Positions 9,570 to 19,403 of a stretch of DNA of 64,000 nt are shown in pieces. The stretch is from Candidatus Harrysmithiimonas galli (GTDB taxonomy: Bacteria > Bacillota > Bacilli > CAJFEE01): NCBI GenBank assembly GCA_904373265.1, contig CAJFEE010000012.1, positions 1-64,000 of the forward strand, written 5' to 3'. The position numbers were made by a program, and so were the translations under genes. The notes under the pieces are model-generated. The model was not told where the DNA came from. It did not search any database and worked only from the letters and a program-made list of their open reading frames with translations. The stretch's first letter is position 1. Each line of letters opens with the position of its first letter.

Positions 9570-10987
9570 TTTAATCAAATTGTTCAATAACATCAACATC
9601 ACTTATCGATTATATAGCAACTATCAATCTTGTTCATTGGTATATGAAAAATTTATAGAGTGATATTGGAATATGTCGGAATTGAATAACTAAAATCTTT
9701 GCATTTGATTTTTGTGCGGATATATAGGAAAAATAACATACATAGGTTTGTAGACAAAGTTGATTTTTTTCACTTTGTCTACTATTTTTGTGAAAAGAAA
9801 ACTCCCGATGTTAGCCCTAGAGTATTGAAAAGCTTATAGCGATATAATCAAGCCGTTCTTCCCAGATGTGAAGATCTGGTCAGTTCGCTATCCTGTTTTG
9901 AAATGTCAGAAGGAATTTTGAATATCAAAAGATGGTTAAAGTTTATGATATGCAATATCGAATGGTAAATATTCTATTATTTGTACTAAAATATAAAAGA
10001 CAAATGGTTTATGGAAAAATATAGGTGAGATTGTGTGCACAGATAAGTGGGTTGCAAGTTGTGAAACTAGGACATATACGAGTCATATTGATATATTGAT
10101 AAATATTCCGCTTAAAATTGGTGTTTTATCATTTATAAGATATATTATAAAGAAAAAAGTTGTTTGATATGATTGGATTGATCTATGAATTTAAAGTATG
10201 GAGATAGAAAGCGAAAATTTTGGTGTACAGATTGTAGATATCGTGGGAAGAAACCAAAAAGAAACAGAAGAATATATATAGCAGCCGAATTTAAGATACT
10301 ATAGCAATAGAATAATTATATTTTTTCAAAATATCTAGATCCATATACAAGAAAGAAAATGGTTAAAAAATATATGAAAGAAATGGTGAGTCTTTTTCAG
10401 GTCATCTTAAAAAAGTGGAGCAAATGACAACGCTTTTTTTTTTTTGTGTTTTTTAGATTTGTACAGGAATAGAAGAGCCTACAGTTATCAAGTAAACCAT
10501 CTGTTTGGATTAAAATATGTGTCTAGAACTTAGGATATATTTTGAAAAAACCTTTCATACGCATTGTTTTTTAGGTATTTGAGTTAATTTTTTTTTAAAA
10601 TATAAAATAAAGTTTGTCTAGATCCCGATAATATATGATATCATTTGTTTTTTAAAAAAATTATATATTTTATTTGGATTTTATGGAATATAGTTGGTAT
10701 TTGGATTTTATTATTTGGGTGAACATAGTATATTGTTATTCGTTTGGTTTCAGGCATTTTTTAAATGAAAAAAATTTTTATCAATCCTGTATACTTTTTG
10801 TACGCTCATTCGTTATATAAATGAACGGCTGATCTTCAAGATTCATCGGTAAAAGAAAAAAGGGGGAATGTGACGGATTGAATATATGATAAAAGATGAT
10901 TTTTATTCAGATTGATATGTTGAATTTATAATTATTTTCGTATTTTTTTGGTTTGGGATTTTTTATCTCATAATATAAGGAGGAAAC
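9570..10987. other. AT-rich 1.4-kb gap with decayed sequence
   Basis: No intact gene is visible. The stretch holds a 10-bp-stem hairpin at 9751-9781. It also holds a short frame near 10184-10300 resembling a zinc-ribbon segment of a transposase (KYGDRKRKFWCTDCRYRGKK), soon broken by stops. Long T and A runs fill the rest. A 34-codon frame at 9829-9934 has no recognisable match. The region looks like decayed mobile or intergenic DNA. Confidence 0.5.
9751..9781. terminator. Hairpin, possibly a bidirectional terminator
   Basis: TAGACAAAGT and ACTTTGTCTA form a perfect 10-bp stem around an 11-base T-rich loop, with further T residues on the + side. It lies about 180 bases behind the LysR gene and could terminate it. 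A role as a mobile-element end is also possible. Confidence 0.45.
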
Positions 10988-11503
10988 ATGAAGTTTGAAA
11001 CCATAGAAGAATTATATCAAAACAGGTTTCAAATCATATTCAAGCATTTGATATGTATGGGCTGTTCGAAAGAAAACGCTGAAGATATTGTGCAAAATAC
11101 ATTTTGTAAAGCCGTTGAGAATATGCTGCATTTGGAAGTGACAAATCTATCTGCCTGGCTGTTTAAAGTCGCTATTCATCAATTTTATGACTTATGCAGA
11201 AAAGAGCAGCGTTTTCCAAAAGTGAATATCGATGATCAAGCGTTTATAGATCTTTTGATTCAAAAAGAAGCAGGGGAAGAATTTCTATTACAAAAGGAAT
11301 TTCATAAAGAGATATGTAATATACTGGATGGTTTAAAACCAAGCTATAAAAATTTACTCATTTTGAAATATGATCTTTGCTTATCCTATGAAGAAATATC
11401 TGTTATGTTGGATATGAAAGTGGAAACAATCCGTGTGACATTGTATAGAGCCAGAAAAGAGTTTGAAAAGAAATGGAGTGAAACAAATGGAAAAAGAGCA
11501 TGA
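10988..11503 (+). CDS. ECF-type RNA polymerase sigma factor
   Basis: A 171-residue sigma-70-like protein. Region 2 is at about residues 10-75 (CSKENAEDIVQNTFCKA), and region 4 at about 115-165 (LDGLKPSYKNLLILKYDLCLSYEEISVML) has the second helix-turn-helix. Regions 1 and 3 are missing, as in extracytoplasmic-function sigma factors. AAGGAGGAAAC gives a strong start. Its 3' end overlaps the next gene, a membrane protein of anti-sigma type, so the pair likely senses an envelope signal and activates its own operon. Confidence 0.88.
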   Translation: MKFETIEELYQNRFQIIFKHLICMGCSKENAEDIVQNTFCKAVENMLHLEVTNLSAWLFKVAIHQFYDLCRKEQRFPKVNIDDQAFIDLLIQKEAGEEFLLQKEFHKEICNILDGLKPSYKNLLILKYDLCLSYEEISVMLDMKVETIRVTLYRARKEFEKKWSETNGKRA

Positions 11504-12443
11504 GATAGATCGTTTTTTTGATTCAAAAATAAATGAAACGGATTTAATCAAATCAGCTAGAAGAAAAAGTTATCTTCGTATAGCAGGTATAAGCTTTCTT
11601 ATTTCAATTTTGGTTTTTATTTTGTTAATTCTATTAAAAATTCAGCTTACACCTTATTTGATTCATAATAAAATTGTGGCTAAGGAATTATATTATGAGA
11701 TATATGGAGCAAACAGTTATGTAGGAGTTTGGGCGGAAGATTATCGATTGATTGGAAGTTCGGCTACGGCTCCGAAGTATAAGCTATTAAATGGAAGACC
11801 TGTTCAAATTGGTGAAATTTCTTTGAATGATTCCGATAATATTATTGATAAAGTGAGTTTAGGGAATTCGGAATTTGAACAATTTTCTTATATGGGAAAC
11901 CGTATTATGAATTTTTTTCATCCTTTACTACAATATAAAAAGTATGCCCATGATTTATATGAATTAGATCAGTTATCTGATGGAAAATGGATTGAAATGG
12001 CTTTATCTTTTGATCAGGCTTACACATACGATGAGGTGCTTGCTATGTTGCCTAAAGAGGTAACTTTGCAGTGGAATTGGATTGATATTTATTCACCAGA
12101 AGAGCTGGCGGGATGGAAAATGTCAGATGAAATGAGTGAAGAATATTTTAAAGAGCAAGAGGTGGTTGGTTTTCCAAGTATTTCCGAAGACGGGAAAGAA
12201 ATTGAAAATCCTATGGAATCCTTTATAGAAACTTTGGAATTATCTTTAAATAAAGGAGGAGCTTATAAAAAAGAATTTGAGCAGATTTATCATACGCTCA
12301 AAGGAAACCAGTCTTCTCTTACAAATGAAAATATCAAAATCATTGGTGTTGTTGTTGTTGGAGATAAACAACAATTACAATCACTTTTGGATAAAAATTA
12401 CATTCAGGCATCTAGCTTTGGTGCGATAGTAGATCAATATTAA
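11487..12443 (+). CDS. Membrane anti-sigma factor with sigma-regulator C-terminal domain
   Basis: About 318 residues: a cytoplasmic N-terminal stretch, one membrane helix at roughly residues 30-52 (ISFLISILVFILLILL), then a large extracytoplasmic domain resembling the sigma-factor regulator domains found beside Bacillota ECF sigma genes. The ATG at 11487 overlaps the stop of the sigma gene and has GGAG upstream. It most likely holds the sigma factor inactive until an envelope signal releases it. The domain naming rests on recognition of the family pattern and the overlapping sigma gene. Confidence 0.75.
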   Translation: MEKEHEIDRFFDSKINETDLIKSARRKSYLRIAGISFLISILVFILLILLKIQLTPYLIHNKIVAKELYYEIYGANSYVGVWAEDYRLIGSSATAPKYKLLNGRPVQIGEISLNDSDNIIDKVSLGNSEFEQFSYMGNRIMNFFHPLLQYKKYAHDLYELDQLSDGKWIEMALSFDQAYTYDEVLAMLPKEVTLQWNWIDIYSPEELAGWKMSDEMSEEYFKEQEVVGFPSISEDGKEIENPMESFIETLELSLNKGGAYKKEFEQIYHTLKGNQSSLTNENIKIIGVVVVGDKQQLQSLLDKNYIQASSFGAIVDQY

Positions 12444-12464
12444 ATGTATAAAGGAGAGATTATT

Positions 12465-12827
12465 ATGAATCGTTCTATATATTACTGGGGAATTTGGGTT
12501 ATTGCTTTAATTTGTATTAATCTTGGAGGAATTCCAATTGCACTTTTTTCTCTATTTGGTACACCTAGTGGAACAAGTATTTTTTCACTTGATTATTTTA
12601 TTGCCTTTTCTATTTTCTTATTGTCTAATATTCCAGTGATTCAGTTGTTTTTTGCTTTATGGAAGAAAGATCAGAAAAGTTTTGTATGGGGCTTAATTTT
12701 TGCTATTATTGAGGTATGTTCATTTATACTTTTTGTGAATAGTGTGAATTTCCAAATCTCTCTTATTCTAGCGATTATTGGTGTATTGGGTGCAGCTGTA
12801 CTTTTAATCAAATCGTTTATCCGTTAA
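12465..12827 (+). CDS. Small multi-pass membrane protein
   Basis: A 120-residue hydrophobic protein with three to four predicted membrane segments, covering approximately residues 8-30, 42-65, 73-93 and 97-116. I do not recognise a family. The ATG at 12465 follows AAAGGAGAG, whereas the in-frame ATG at 12444 overlaps that site. It is the last gene of the sigma/anti-sigma operon and is followed by an intrinsic terminator. It may be a third component of the envelope response, but no function can be assigned. Confidence 0.6.
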   Translation: MNRSIYYWGIWVIALICINLGGIPIALFSLFGTPSGTSIFSLDYFIAFSIFLLSNIPVIQLFFALWKKDQKSFVWGLIFAIIEVCSFILFVNSVNFQISLILAIIGVLGAAVLLIKSFIR

Positions 12828-12879
12828 TTTAATGTTTTTTATCCTTTAAAATAATAAAGAAAAACTTTCCAAAATAAAG

Positions 12880-12920
12880 AGCAAAGCGAATGGATTGATC
12901 CGTTGTTGGCTTTGCTTTTT
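12880..12920 (+). terminator. Intrinsic terminator of the ECF sigma operon
   Basis: AGCAAAGC and GCTTTGCT form an 8-bp stem, with an inner GGATTGATCC segment in the loop, followed by TTTT. Confidence 0.75.
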
Positions 12921-13497
12921 TATTGGCAATACATAAGTTTAGCGTACTTTCTCATTCAGTTTTTTCATTTGCTGGCTATTATAATTTAATTGGTATAGCA
13001 TCAAGAGTTTCAATAAAATTGTTGGACATGTAAAAAATTTGCAAAATGAAAAAATAAGGTAAAGTACAATATATCAGTGAATCTATAGACTAAGCCAAAG
13101 CTTAATGCTTTTTATTCGATAGAGTGAAAAAATGGCATACAACTCATATAGCCGTTAGTGTCTGAATTTCTTTATAAATTTAACCAACTATATCTACAAT
13201 ATCAGGATTAGCTTGTTTTATTTATTGATATCGGTAACATATATATATATTTCTTAATTCTAATTTATTATTTGTATATTCTATTATTTTTTATATTTAT
13301 ATATGAAAATAAATATAAATTTTTTAAATATAATTTGATATGACTTTTATTATAAATAAATGAATTTATTTGAGTTTCTTTATTTCTGTTAAACAGACAT
13401 AACAATTCTGAAATCCATATGATAAATAATATGTGATGTAAATTCCAAGTTATTTTTACGTTTTTATGATAGAAAAATCTATCATTTTCTTAAAAAG
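12921..13497. other. Very AT-rich gap without a gene
   Basis: I see no coding sequence. The part from about 13190 to 13400 is almost pure A/T, with short TATATA runs. Such AT-rich stretches often mark junctions of acquired DNA; here it separates the sigma operon from the accessory cluster. Confidence 0.5.
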
Positions 13498-13920
13498 TTA
13501 AGCAATGCCTGAATCATTTTTTGTGTCTGGACTTGTCGTGTTTGAATTGGATGATTTTGTTGCATTGCCTTTTTTCATGCTTTTCTTATGTTTAATTTTT
13601 ATAAATTCAAATATATCTTCTTTATCCCTCTCCTCAAGTTCAGAAAACATTTGGAATGTGTTTTTTTCTAGTTCGGATTTTAGAACTCGAGTATGATCTT
13701 CTTTTTCTTGTTGAATAAATATTTCTCCACTTAATATCCAATCGGTTGAGATTTTAAAATACTTTGCTAAAGCAAGTATTGTTTGTGCCGATGGTTCATA
13801 TTTATTGTTTTCATATCCACTTATATTTCCCTTTGATTTTCCAATAATGTCAGCGAGTTCTTGAAGTGATAAGCCTTGTTTTCTCCTTAAGTATTTAATT
13901 CTTTCTCCAATGGTGTCCAT
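13498..13920 (-). CDS. XRE-family transcriptional regulator
   Basis: A 140-residue protein with an N-terminal XRE helix-turn-helix (LSLQELADIIGKSKGNISGYENNKYEPSAQTI, residues about 15-55). A charged C-terminal tail follows, rich in K, S, N and T. TAGGAGGT stands 7 bases before the ATG at 13920. The gene is divergent from a second small XRE gene. Two 14-bp direct repeats between them are likely operators. This is the arrangement of a prophage- or ICE-type regulatory switch, although no integrase is present. Confidence 0.82.
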   Translation of the reverse strand: MDTIGERIKYLRRKQGLSLQELADIIGKSKGNISGYENNKYEPSAQTILALAKYFKISTDWILSGEIFIQQEKEDHTRVLKSELEKNTFQMFSELEERDKEDIFEFIKIKHKKSMKKGNATKSSNSNTTSPDTKNDSGIA

Positions 13921-13955
13921 TTGATAACCTCCTAAAATTTTTAAAAATAAAAGTA

Positions 13956-13998
13956 CTAAAATCAAAACTTTTTATTTATTTGTTCTAAAATCAAAACT
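13956..13998. promoter_or_regulatory. Two 14-bp direct repeats between divergent XRE genes
   Basis: CTAAAATCAAAACT occurs at 13956-13969 and again, identically, at 13985-13998, 29 bp apart. TATAAT for the + direction overlaps the end of the second copy (13997-14002). The repeats are likely operators for one or both XRE proteins. Confidence 0.5.
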
Positions 13999-14069
13999 AT
14001 AATAAGGGTATAAAAGTACATCATTATAAATATAGCATATTTTGTTAATTTCTTGAGGGGGAAGAGGGG

Positions 14070-14267
14070 ATGATGAGGAAGCTGACACCAATGGGTGTAA
14101 AAATTAAAAAAGCGCTAATTGATAAAGGAATGACACAAGTACAACTTGCAGATCAATTAGGTGTAAATCCAAGATACATTAATCACATCATACATGGAGA
14201 AAGATCAGGAAGAAAATATATGAATGAAATTATCCGAATTCTTGAACTGAATGAAAGGAATTTTTAA
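14070..14267 (+). CDS. Small XRE-type helix-turn-helix protein
   Basis: A 65-residue protein made almost entirely of one helix-turn-helix (LIDKGMTQVQLADQLGVNPRYINHIIHGER). GGGGGAAGAGGGG precedes the start; a second ATG at 14073 is equally possible. It is divergent from the larger XRE gene and lies 92 bases upstream of the accessory operon, which it may regulate. Proteins of this size occur as Cro-like regulators of mobile elements. Confidence 0.75.
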   Translation: MMRKLTPMGVKIKKALIDKGMTQVQLADQLGVNPRYINHIIHGERSGRKYMNEIIRILELNERNF

Positions 14268-14359
14268 GTAGTTTACACAAATTCACGAAGACCTATACAT
14301 GAATTTGATTTATGAAAAAGAGATTTTCTTACCATAAATAATATAATGAGGGGATTTTT

Positions 14360-15301
14360 ATGGGGAATGATTTGACAATTGTGATGTATCATTACGTTCG
14401 GGATTTAAAATATAGCAGATATCCTAAAATTAAAGGATTGGATATAAAATTGTTTAAAAAACAGATACAGTTTTTTAAGAATAACTATCATTTTGTTCGT
14501 TGTGAAGAAGTATTGGAAGCTAGATATACAAATCAAAGCTTACCAAAAAATAGTTTGCTACTCACTTTTGATGATGGTTATATAGAGCATTATACAAATG
14601 TATTTCCAATATTAAAAGAAAATCATATCCAAGGACTTTTTTCTGTTCCAGGTCAACTTATAGCTGAACATAAAGTTTTAGATGTAAATAAGATTCATTT
14701 TATTTTATCAAGTTCATCAGTAGACAATATTTTAAAATTAATATTTGGCTATCTAGATTATTATAGAGGGTTGGAACATTGCTTTCCTGAGAATCAAGAA
14801 TTGTATCAAAAACTGGCGATAGCCAATCGTTTTGATTCTGCGGATGTCGTTTTTATCAAAAGATTACTACAGGTTGAATTGGAGGAATGTTTAAGGAAGC
14901 AAATGATTGACTGCTTATTTCAGGATTGTGTAGGGGTAGAAGAACGCGTTTTTGCCCAAGAGCTTTATATGAAGAAAGATCAAATTGAATTTATGAAACG
15001 AGAAGGCATGTCATTTGGTATTCATGGATATACACATGATTGGCTGGCATTTTTAGAGCCACAAAAAGTTCAAGCAGATATAGAAAAAGCACTTGATGTT
15101 TTTGATTCTGTACTAGACCGAAATGCGTGGATTTGTTGCTATCCCTATGGTTCTTATAATGAGACAGTGGTAGAAATAGCGAAACAGTTTGGTACAGTTG
15201 CTGGGCTTTCAACAGAGGTTCGTATTGCGAATTTAGATCAGGATGATATCATGCACTTACCTCGTATGGACACAAATGATTTTTTATATTTTAAAGTATA
15301 G
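14360..15301 (+). CDS. Polysaccharide deacetylase family protein
   Basis: A 313-residue protein of the NodB/CE4 deacetylase fold. The N-terminal MYHYV segment and the metal-binding TFDDGY motif (residues about 72-77) are visible, as is a later HGYTH motif near residue 222 that resembles the second metal-ligand motif. There is no signal peptide, so it should act in the cytosol, probably on a sugar-linked precursor. It opens a tightly spaced operon with a methyltransferase, a GNAT-like protein, an adenylating ligase and an acyl carrier protein. The substrate is unknown. Confidence 0.82.
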   Translation: MGNDLTIVMYHYVRDLKYSRYPKIKGLDIKLFKKQIQFFKNNYHFVRCEEVLEARYTNQSLPKNSLLLTFDDGYIEHYTNVFPILKENHIQGLFSVPGQLIAEHKVLDVNKIHFILSSSSVDNILKLIFGYLDYYRGLEHCFPENQELYQKLAIANRFDSADVVFIKRLLQVELEECLRKQMIDCLFQDCVGVEERVFAQELYMKKDQIEFMKREGMSFGIHGYTHDWLAFLEPQKVQADIEKALDVFDSVLDRNAWICCYPYGSYNETVVEIAKQFGTVAGLSTEVRIANLDQDDIMHLPRMDTNDFLYFKV

Positions 15302-15330
15302 TGTAATTTAAAAAATATATAAGGAGAAAT

Positions 15331-16038
15331 ATGATGAATCCTTTACAGGAAACGAATCAAAAGAGTTTATGGGAAAAAGAAAGAAAAAAGCATGATTTGA
15401 AAATTCCGGATGAAAGTGTTGTGCGTTTTTTGTATAAAAGTTTTACAGATGCAAATGACAAAAAAATATTGGATTTTGGTTGTGGAAGTGGAAGAAATAC
15501 AATGGTGATGGCCAATATGGGCTTTTTGATTTATGCAATGGATTACAATTCAATATGTCTAGAATTAACAAAAGAAAAACTAGATTCGATTGAATATGAG
15601 AAAATTGAATACATACAAAATGAAAAAATGTCAATTCCATTACCTACTGCCTCAATGGACTGTATTATAGCTTGGGGTGTACTATTTACTTTTACACAAA
15701 AGGAAAGAGAAGCATTCTTGAAGGAAATGAATCGTGTTTTAAAGGTTGGGGGTGTTCTGTTCGCAGATTATCGAACTAAGGAAGACAGCATGTATGGCAG
15801 TGGTAAAGAAATCGAGAAGGATTTATTCTGTTTAGATGAAAAGGTAGGGGATTTGAAAGGTATGATTTATTGGTTTTGTAGTAGGGAAGAGCTTACTTCT
15901 TTATATTGTAAGACAAATGGGTTTGAAATATATAATTTAGAGCAAAAGGATTATCTAATTCATAATTTGTCAATCAAAAATTCGCATTTCCATATATGGG
16001 TAAGAAAAGTAGGGAATATCAATGAATCGGAGAATTAA
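15331..16038 (+). CDS. Class I SAM-dependent methyltransferase
   Basis: A 235-residue methyltransferase with motif I ILDFGCGSGRNT near residue 47, an acidic residue after strand 2 (YAMDYNS) and the post-motif region CIIAWGVLFTF near residue 112. AAGGAG precedes the start; ATG 15334 is an alternative. Its last 17 bases overlap the next gene. It presumably methylates a sugar or an aminoacyl intermediate of the operon, but the acceptor cannot be read from sequence. Confidence 0.8.
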   Translation: MMNPLQETNQKSLWEKERKKHDLKIPDESVVRFLYKSFTDANDKKILDFGCGSGRNTMVMANMGFLIYAMDYNSICLELTKEKLDSIEYEKIEYIQNEKMSIPLPTASMDCIIAWGVLFTFTQKEREAFLKEMNRVLKVGGVLFADYRTKEDSMYGSGKEIEKDLFCLDEKVGDLKGMIYWFCSREELTSLYCKTNGFEIYNLEQKDYLIHNLSIKNSHFHIWVRKVGNINESEN

Positions 16039-17109
16039 TAGGACACATTTCAAAAATATCTATCATATCTATCAGAAAAAATATGAATTTCGTTTTTGTC
16101 AATTATATGAGATTCCTCGTGTAATAGAATTTATTGATCAATATTGGCAAAAAGAACATATTTTCACAAAATCGAAAGCATTGTTAGACTGGCAGCATTT
16201 GGATCAAAAAAATAATAGATATAATTTTGTGATGGCAATAGATAAGGAAACAGATGAGATTCATGGAATGATTGGATTTATTCTGTCCAGTCTTTATGAT
16301 GATAGCATTTTACATCCCATTCGTTGGGGAGTTATATGGAAAGTAAGGGAAGATATCGACATAAGGGGTTTAGGATTAAGTCTAAAATATTATTTGGAAA
16401 TATATGCACCAGCAAGTTATGTTGGGGGAGTTGGATTATCAAAATATTCAAAAAAATCAATCGAAAACTTGGAGAAAAAGTTGGAAAGTTGAAGCTATGT
16501 TATATGTTGAATAGAACTTGTCAAACATTTGATTTGGCTGATCAAGTCACAAAAGAGAATTTTTATGTACCCGATGTATGTAAAAGTCCATATTACTTAA
16601 AAGAAATCAATGGAGAGTGTTTGTTAGATCATTCCAAAGACTATTTTAGGTATATACCTGAATATAAGTCCACACTATATTATATAAATCGATATCACCG
16701 ACATCCGTTATATAAATATCATTTTTTAGAGATTTGTAATCGAGAAGATAAGGCAATGGCATGTATGATTTGGAGAAAATGTGAAGCAAATGGAAAGTCT
16801 GCAATTGTGATTGTAGATTATATTGGACAAGGTTGTGAGCTGGTTGGGTTGTATGATGAATTTCAATCTCTTTTACGAAACAATTATGCAGAGTATATCA
16901 GTTTTTACGAATATGGATTAGATGACCAAGCACTTTCCTTAGCTAGTTTTTTAAATCAAGAAGACTGTGAAAGTGTAATTCCATTGTATTTTGAACCATT
17001 TATTCGTAAAAATGTAGATTTAGATTATCATTTTTATACAGAAAGGCAAACTGATCGGGTGGTGATATATAAAGGTGATGCAGATCAAGACCGACCCAAT
17101 CAAATTTGA
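16022..17109 (+). pseudogene. GNAT-like protein split by a frameshift in a poly-A run
   Basis: Two overlapping frames encode halves of one protein of about 360 residues. The N-terminal half (from 16022) ends prematurely at 16490-16492. The C-terminal half continues in another frame through KLCYMLNRTCQTFDLA to a DADQDRPN motif at the end. Both halves join smoothly if the seven-A run at 16450-16456 had eight A. The fused protein resembles GNAT-type proteins found in surface-polysaccharide clusters. It may be truly inactive, phase-variable, or a sequencing error. Its role could be acyl or aminoacyl transfer to a sugar, which is inference from the neighbouring carrier protein. Confidence 0.7.
16450..16456 (+). 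repeat. A7 homopolymer at a frameshift
   Basis: The run of seven A is one base short of what is needed to join the two halves of the GNAT-like gene (YSKK then INRKLGEKVGKLK). It is a candidate slippage site. Confidence 0.6.
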
Positions 17110-17124
17110 AACGAGGATTGTATC

Positions 17125-18662
17125 ATGAATATCAACATATTAGATTATTTTGAGGCAACTGTAAAAAAACACCCACAGAAAATTGCAATTATGGATCATT
17201 GTCAGGCATACAGCTATTCACAGGTCATGGAAATGTCAAAGAAAATGGCCATGTTATTAATGAATAAAAAAAATCCCCGATACTTGTTTTATGTAATCGG
17301 GATGTAAGATGTTTGATACTTTTTTGGGGTGTTATTTATAGTGGGAATTTTTATGTTCCGATTGATGAAAAAGTTCCGTTGAAAAGGCTGAAACATATGG
17401 TAGATCATACAAATGCAAAAATTATTGTTTCTATAAAAGGGTGTAAAGAGATCGATGAATATTGTTGTACTAGAGATATAAAATCCATTCATTTTAGCCA
17501 AATATATGAAGGAATCAAAATAGATGAGAAAAAACTTCTTTGTGTTTATGAGAACATGCTTGATATAGATCCACTTTATATGGTTTATACATCTGGCAGC
17601 ACAGGAAAGCCAAAAGGAGTTTTAAAAACGCAAAAATCTGTGCTGAACTTTTTATATTCTTTTCAAAAGGTATTTTCTTTAAGAGAACAAGATGTTTTTG
17701 CCAATCAGGTTTCTTTTGATTTTGATGTGGCAGCAAAGGATATTTTTCTTTCGATGTATGTCAGTGCCACACTTGTTATTATACCTAAGCAATGTTTCAT
17801 GGTACCTAAGGAATTGATTATATTTTTGAATAAGCATAAAGTTACGATATTAATATGGTCTGTTGCAGCCATAAGATATGTAGCAAGTAGTGGGATTTTG
17901 GCGAAAGAAAAACCTGAATTTTTAAGAAAGGTTTTTTTTTCAGGAGAAGTGTTGCAAATGCATGAGCTGAAAGAGTGGATAATGTATTTAGAGAATATCG
18001 ATTATATTAATTTGTATGCGCCTACAGAGGTTACCGGGAATTGTATGTACTATATTGTAGATCAAATGCACGGTTTAAAAAGATTGCCCTTAGGTTTAGT
18101 ATTTCCGAATATGGAAGTGATGGTTTTAAAAGAGGATTATCAAAAAGTAAAAGAAAATGAAATAGGAGAGATTTACATTCGAGGTGCATTTTTGTCACAA
18201 GGATATTATCAAGATCTTGAAAGAACAAAAAAAAGTTTTGTTCAAAATCCTTTACATCATGATTATTTGGATGTGGTTTATAAGACAGGGGATTTAGCAA
18301 GGCAAGTAGAAGGTCAGCTTTATTTTATTGGCAGAGTAGATCATCAAATTAAACATATGGGTTACCGAATAGAGTTAGAAGAGATCGAACAAGCATTGTA
18401 TACCCAAACGTCTCAAGTCAATCGTTGTTGTGCAATTTATGATGTGGAGAAAAATAAAATTATTTTGATTTTACAGGGTGAATTTATTAAAAATAAGAAA
18501 ATTCGATCTATTCTTTCGAATGTATTACCTAAATATATGATTCCACATCAATATATATGGTTGGATAAGTTACCAGAAAATATAAGAGGTAAATTGGATC
18601 GGAAAAAGACGATGGAACAATATTTAAAAATGAAAAATAGTGGAGAATTATATGCAGAATAA
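17125..18662 (+). pseudogene. Amino-acid adenylating (AMP-binding) enzyme, split by a frameshift in a poly-A run
   Basis: An NRPS/DltA-type adenylation domain of about 512 residues. The first frame stops at 17305-17307. The second continues and contains YTSGSTGKPKGV (A3), FDFDVAAKD (A4 region, with the aspartate that binds an amino group), YAPTE (A5), YKTGD (A7), GRVDHQIKHMGYRIEL (A8) and GKLDRK with the catalytic lysine (A10). The run of eight A at 17266-17273 needs one more A to restore ...NKKKSPILVLCNRDVRCLILFW. It should load an amino acid onto the carrier protein encoded by the overlapping next gene. Whether it is active depends on the frameshift being real. Confidence 0.8.
17266..17273 (+). 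repeat. A8 homopolymer at a frameshift
   Basis: The run of eight A is one base short of restoring a continuous adenylation domain. It is the second such lesion within 820 bases, with the same direction and size as the one at 16450-16456. Confidence 0.6.
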
Positions 18663-18888
18663 AGTTTTAAAAATATTAAAAGATATTAGACCCGATATTG
18701 ATTTTGAAAATGAAACAGGGTTGATTACAAATGGAATTTTGGACTCTTTTGATATGATTTCTATTTTGGCAATGATTACAGAGCAATTTATGATTGAAAT
18801 GGATGTGGAAGATATTATAGTAGAAAATTTTGATTCATTAGATCAAATTTGTTTTATCATTGAAAAGAAGAAAAATATAATACGTTGA
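18652..18888 (+). CDS. Acyl (peptidyl) carrier protein
   Basis: A 78-residue carrier protein with the phosphopantetheine-serine motif GILDSFDMI near residue 35 and the usual four-helix pattern rich in I, L, D and E. The ATG at 18652 overlaps the stop of the adenylation gene and has GGAG upstream; a GTG at 18640 is a weaker alternative. It is the likely partner that receives the activated acid from that enzyme. No phosphopantetheinyl transferase lies in the window, so a genomic one must prime it. Confidence 0.82.
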   Translation: MQNKVLKILKDIRPDIDFENETGLITNGILDSFDMISILAMITEQFMIEMDVEDIIVENFDSLDQICFIIEKKKNIIR

Positions 18889-19403
18889 TTTTGATATAGT
18901 TTGATGGAAAGCTGTAGATATTTCTTAGGTAAAGCATTTTGTAATTGTTTATGATCAAATAATAAAAAAATTAATAAAAAATAAGATAACAATAAAATTA
19001 ATTGGGAACCAATAGATTGAGAACATTTCAGAGTTCAGTTTGTCCAATTGAAAAACGAAGTGACTTTTGTATATGTCATTAGGAAATTCTATTGTTCAGG
19101 TTAAAGAATTGTAAAGTGTGAAAACCAACGATATGATATTAGAATTTTGAAAAGTTATGGAATTTATCATAGAAATCATAGCAGCGGAAGTTATAAATTG
19201 ATTAAGCTCTGTAATAATCATATATTTTTTATGTCGATAAAGCCATTTGTGATAATAAAGTGAATACGGCTATCAAGTTTGTAGCTATGAAATGATTAAC
19301 GAAAAAAGTTTATAATGTATACAGCGACTGTATTAAAATTAACTCATGTATAAAATAATAAAAATTATAATGTGAATTTATTTATAAGTATTTATAATAA
19401 AAT
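18889..19403. other. AT-rich gap without a recognisable gene
   Basis: No open frame of interest and no clear terminator. The sequence looks like decayed intergenic DNA between the accessory cluster and mobile-element remnants. Confidence 0.45.

Noticed and set aside
9829-9934. 34-codon frame reading YSDIIKPFFPDVKIWSV
   Set aside because: The wording looks protein-like, but there is no start or family match; it may be a fragment of something lost.
12921-13497. Possible replication or partition site in the extreme AT-rich stretch
   Set aside because: No DnaA boxes, iterons or partition genes are visible.
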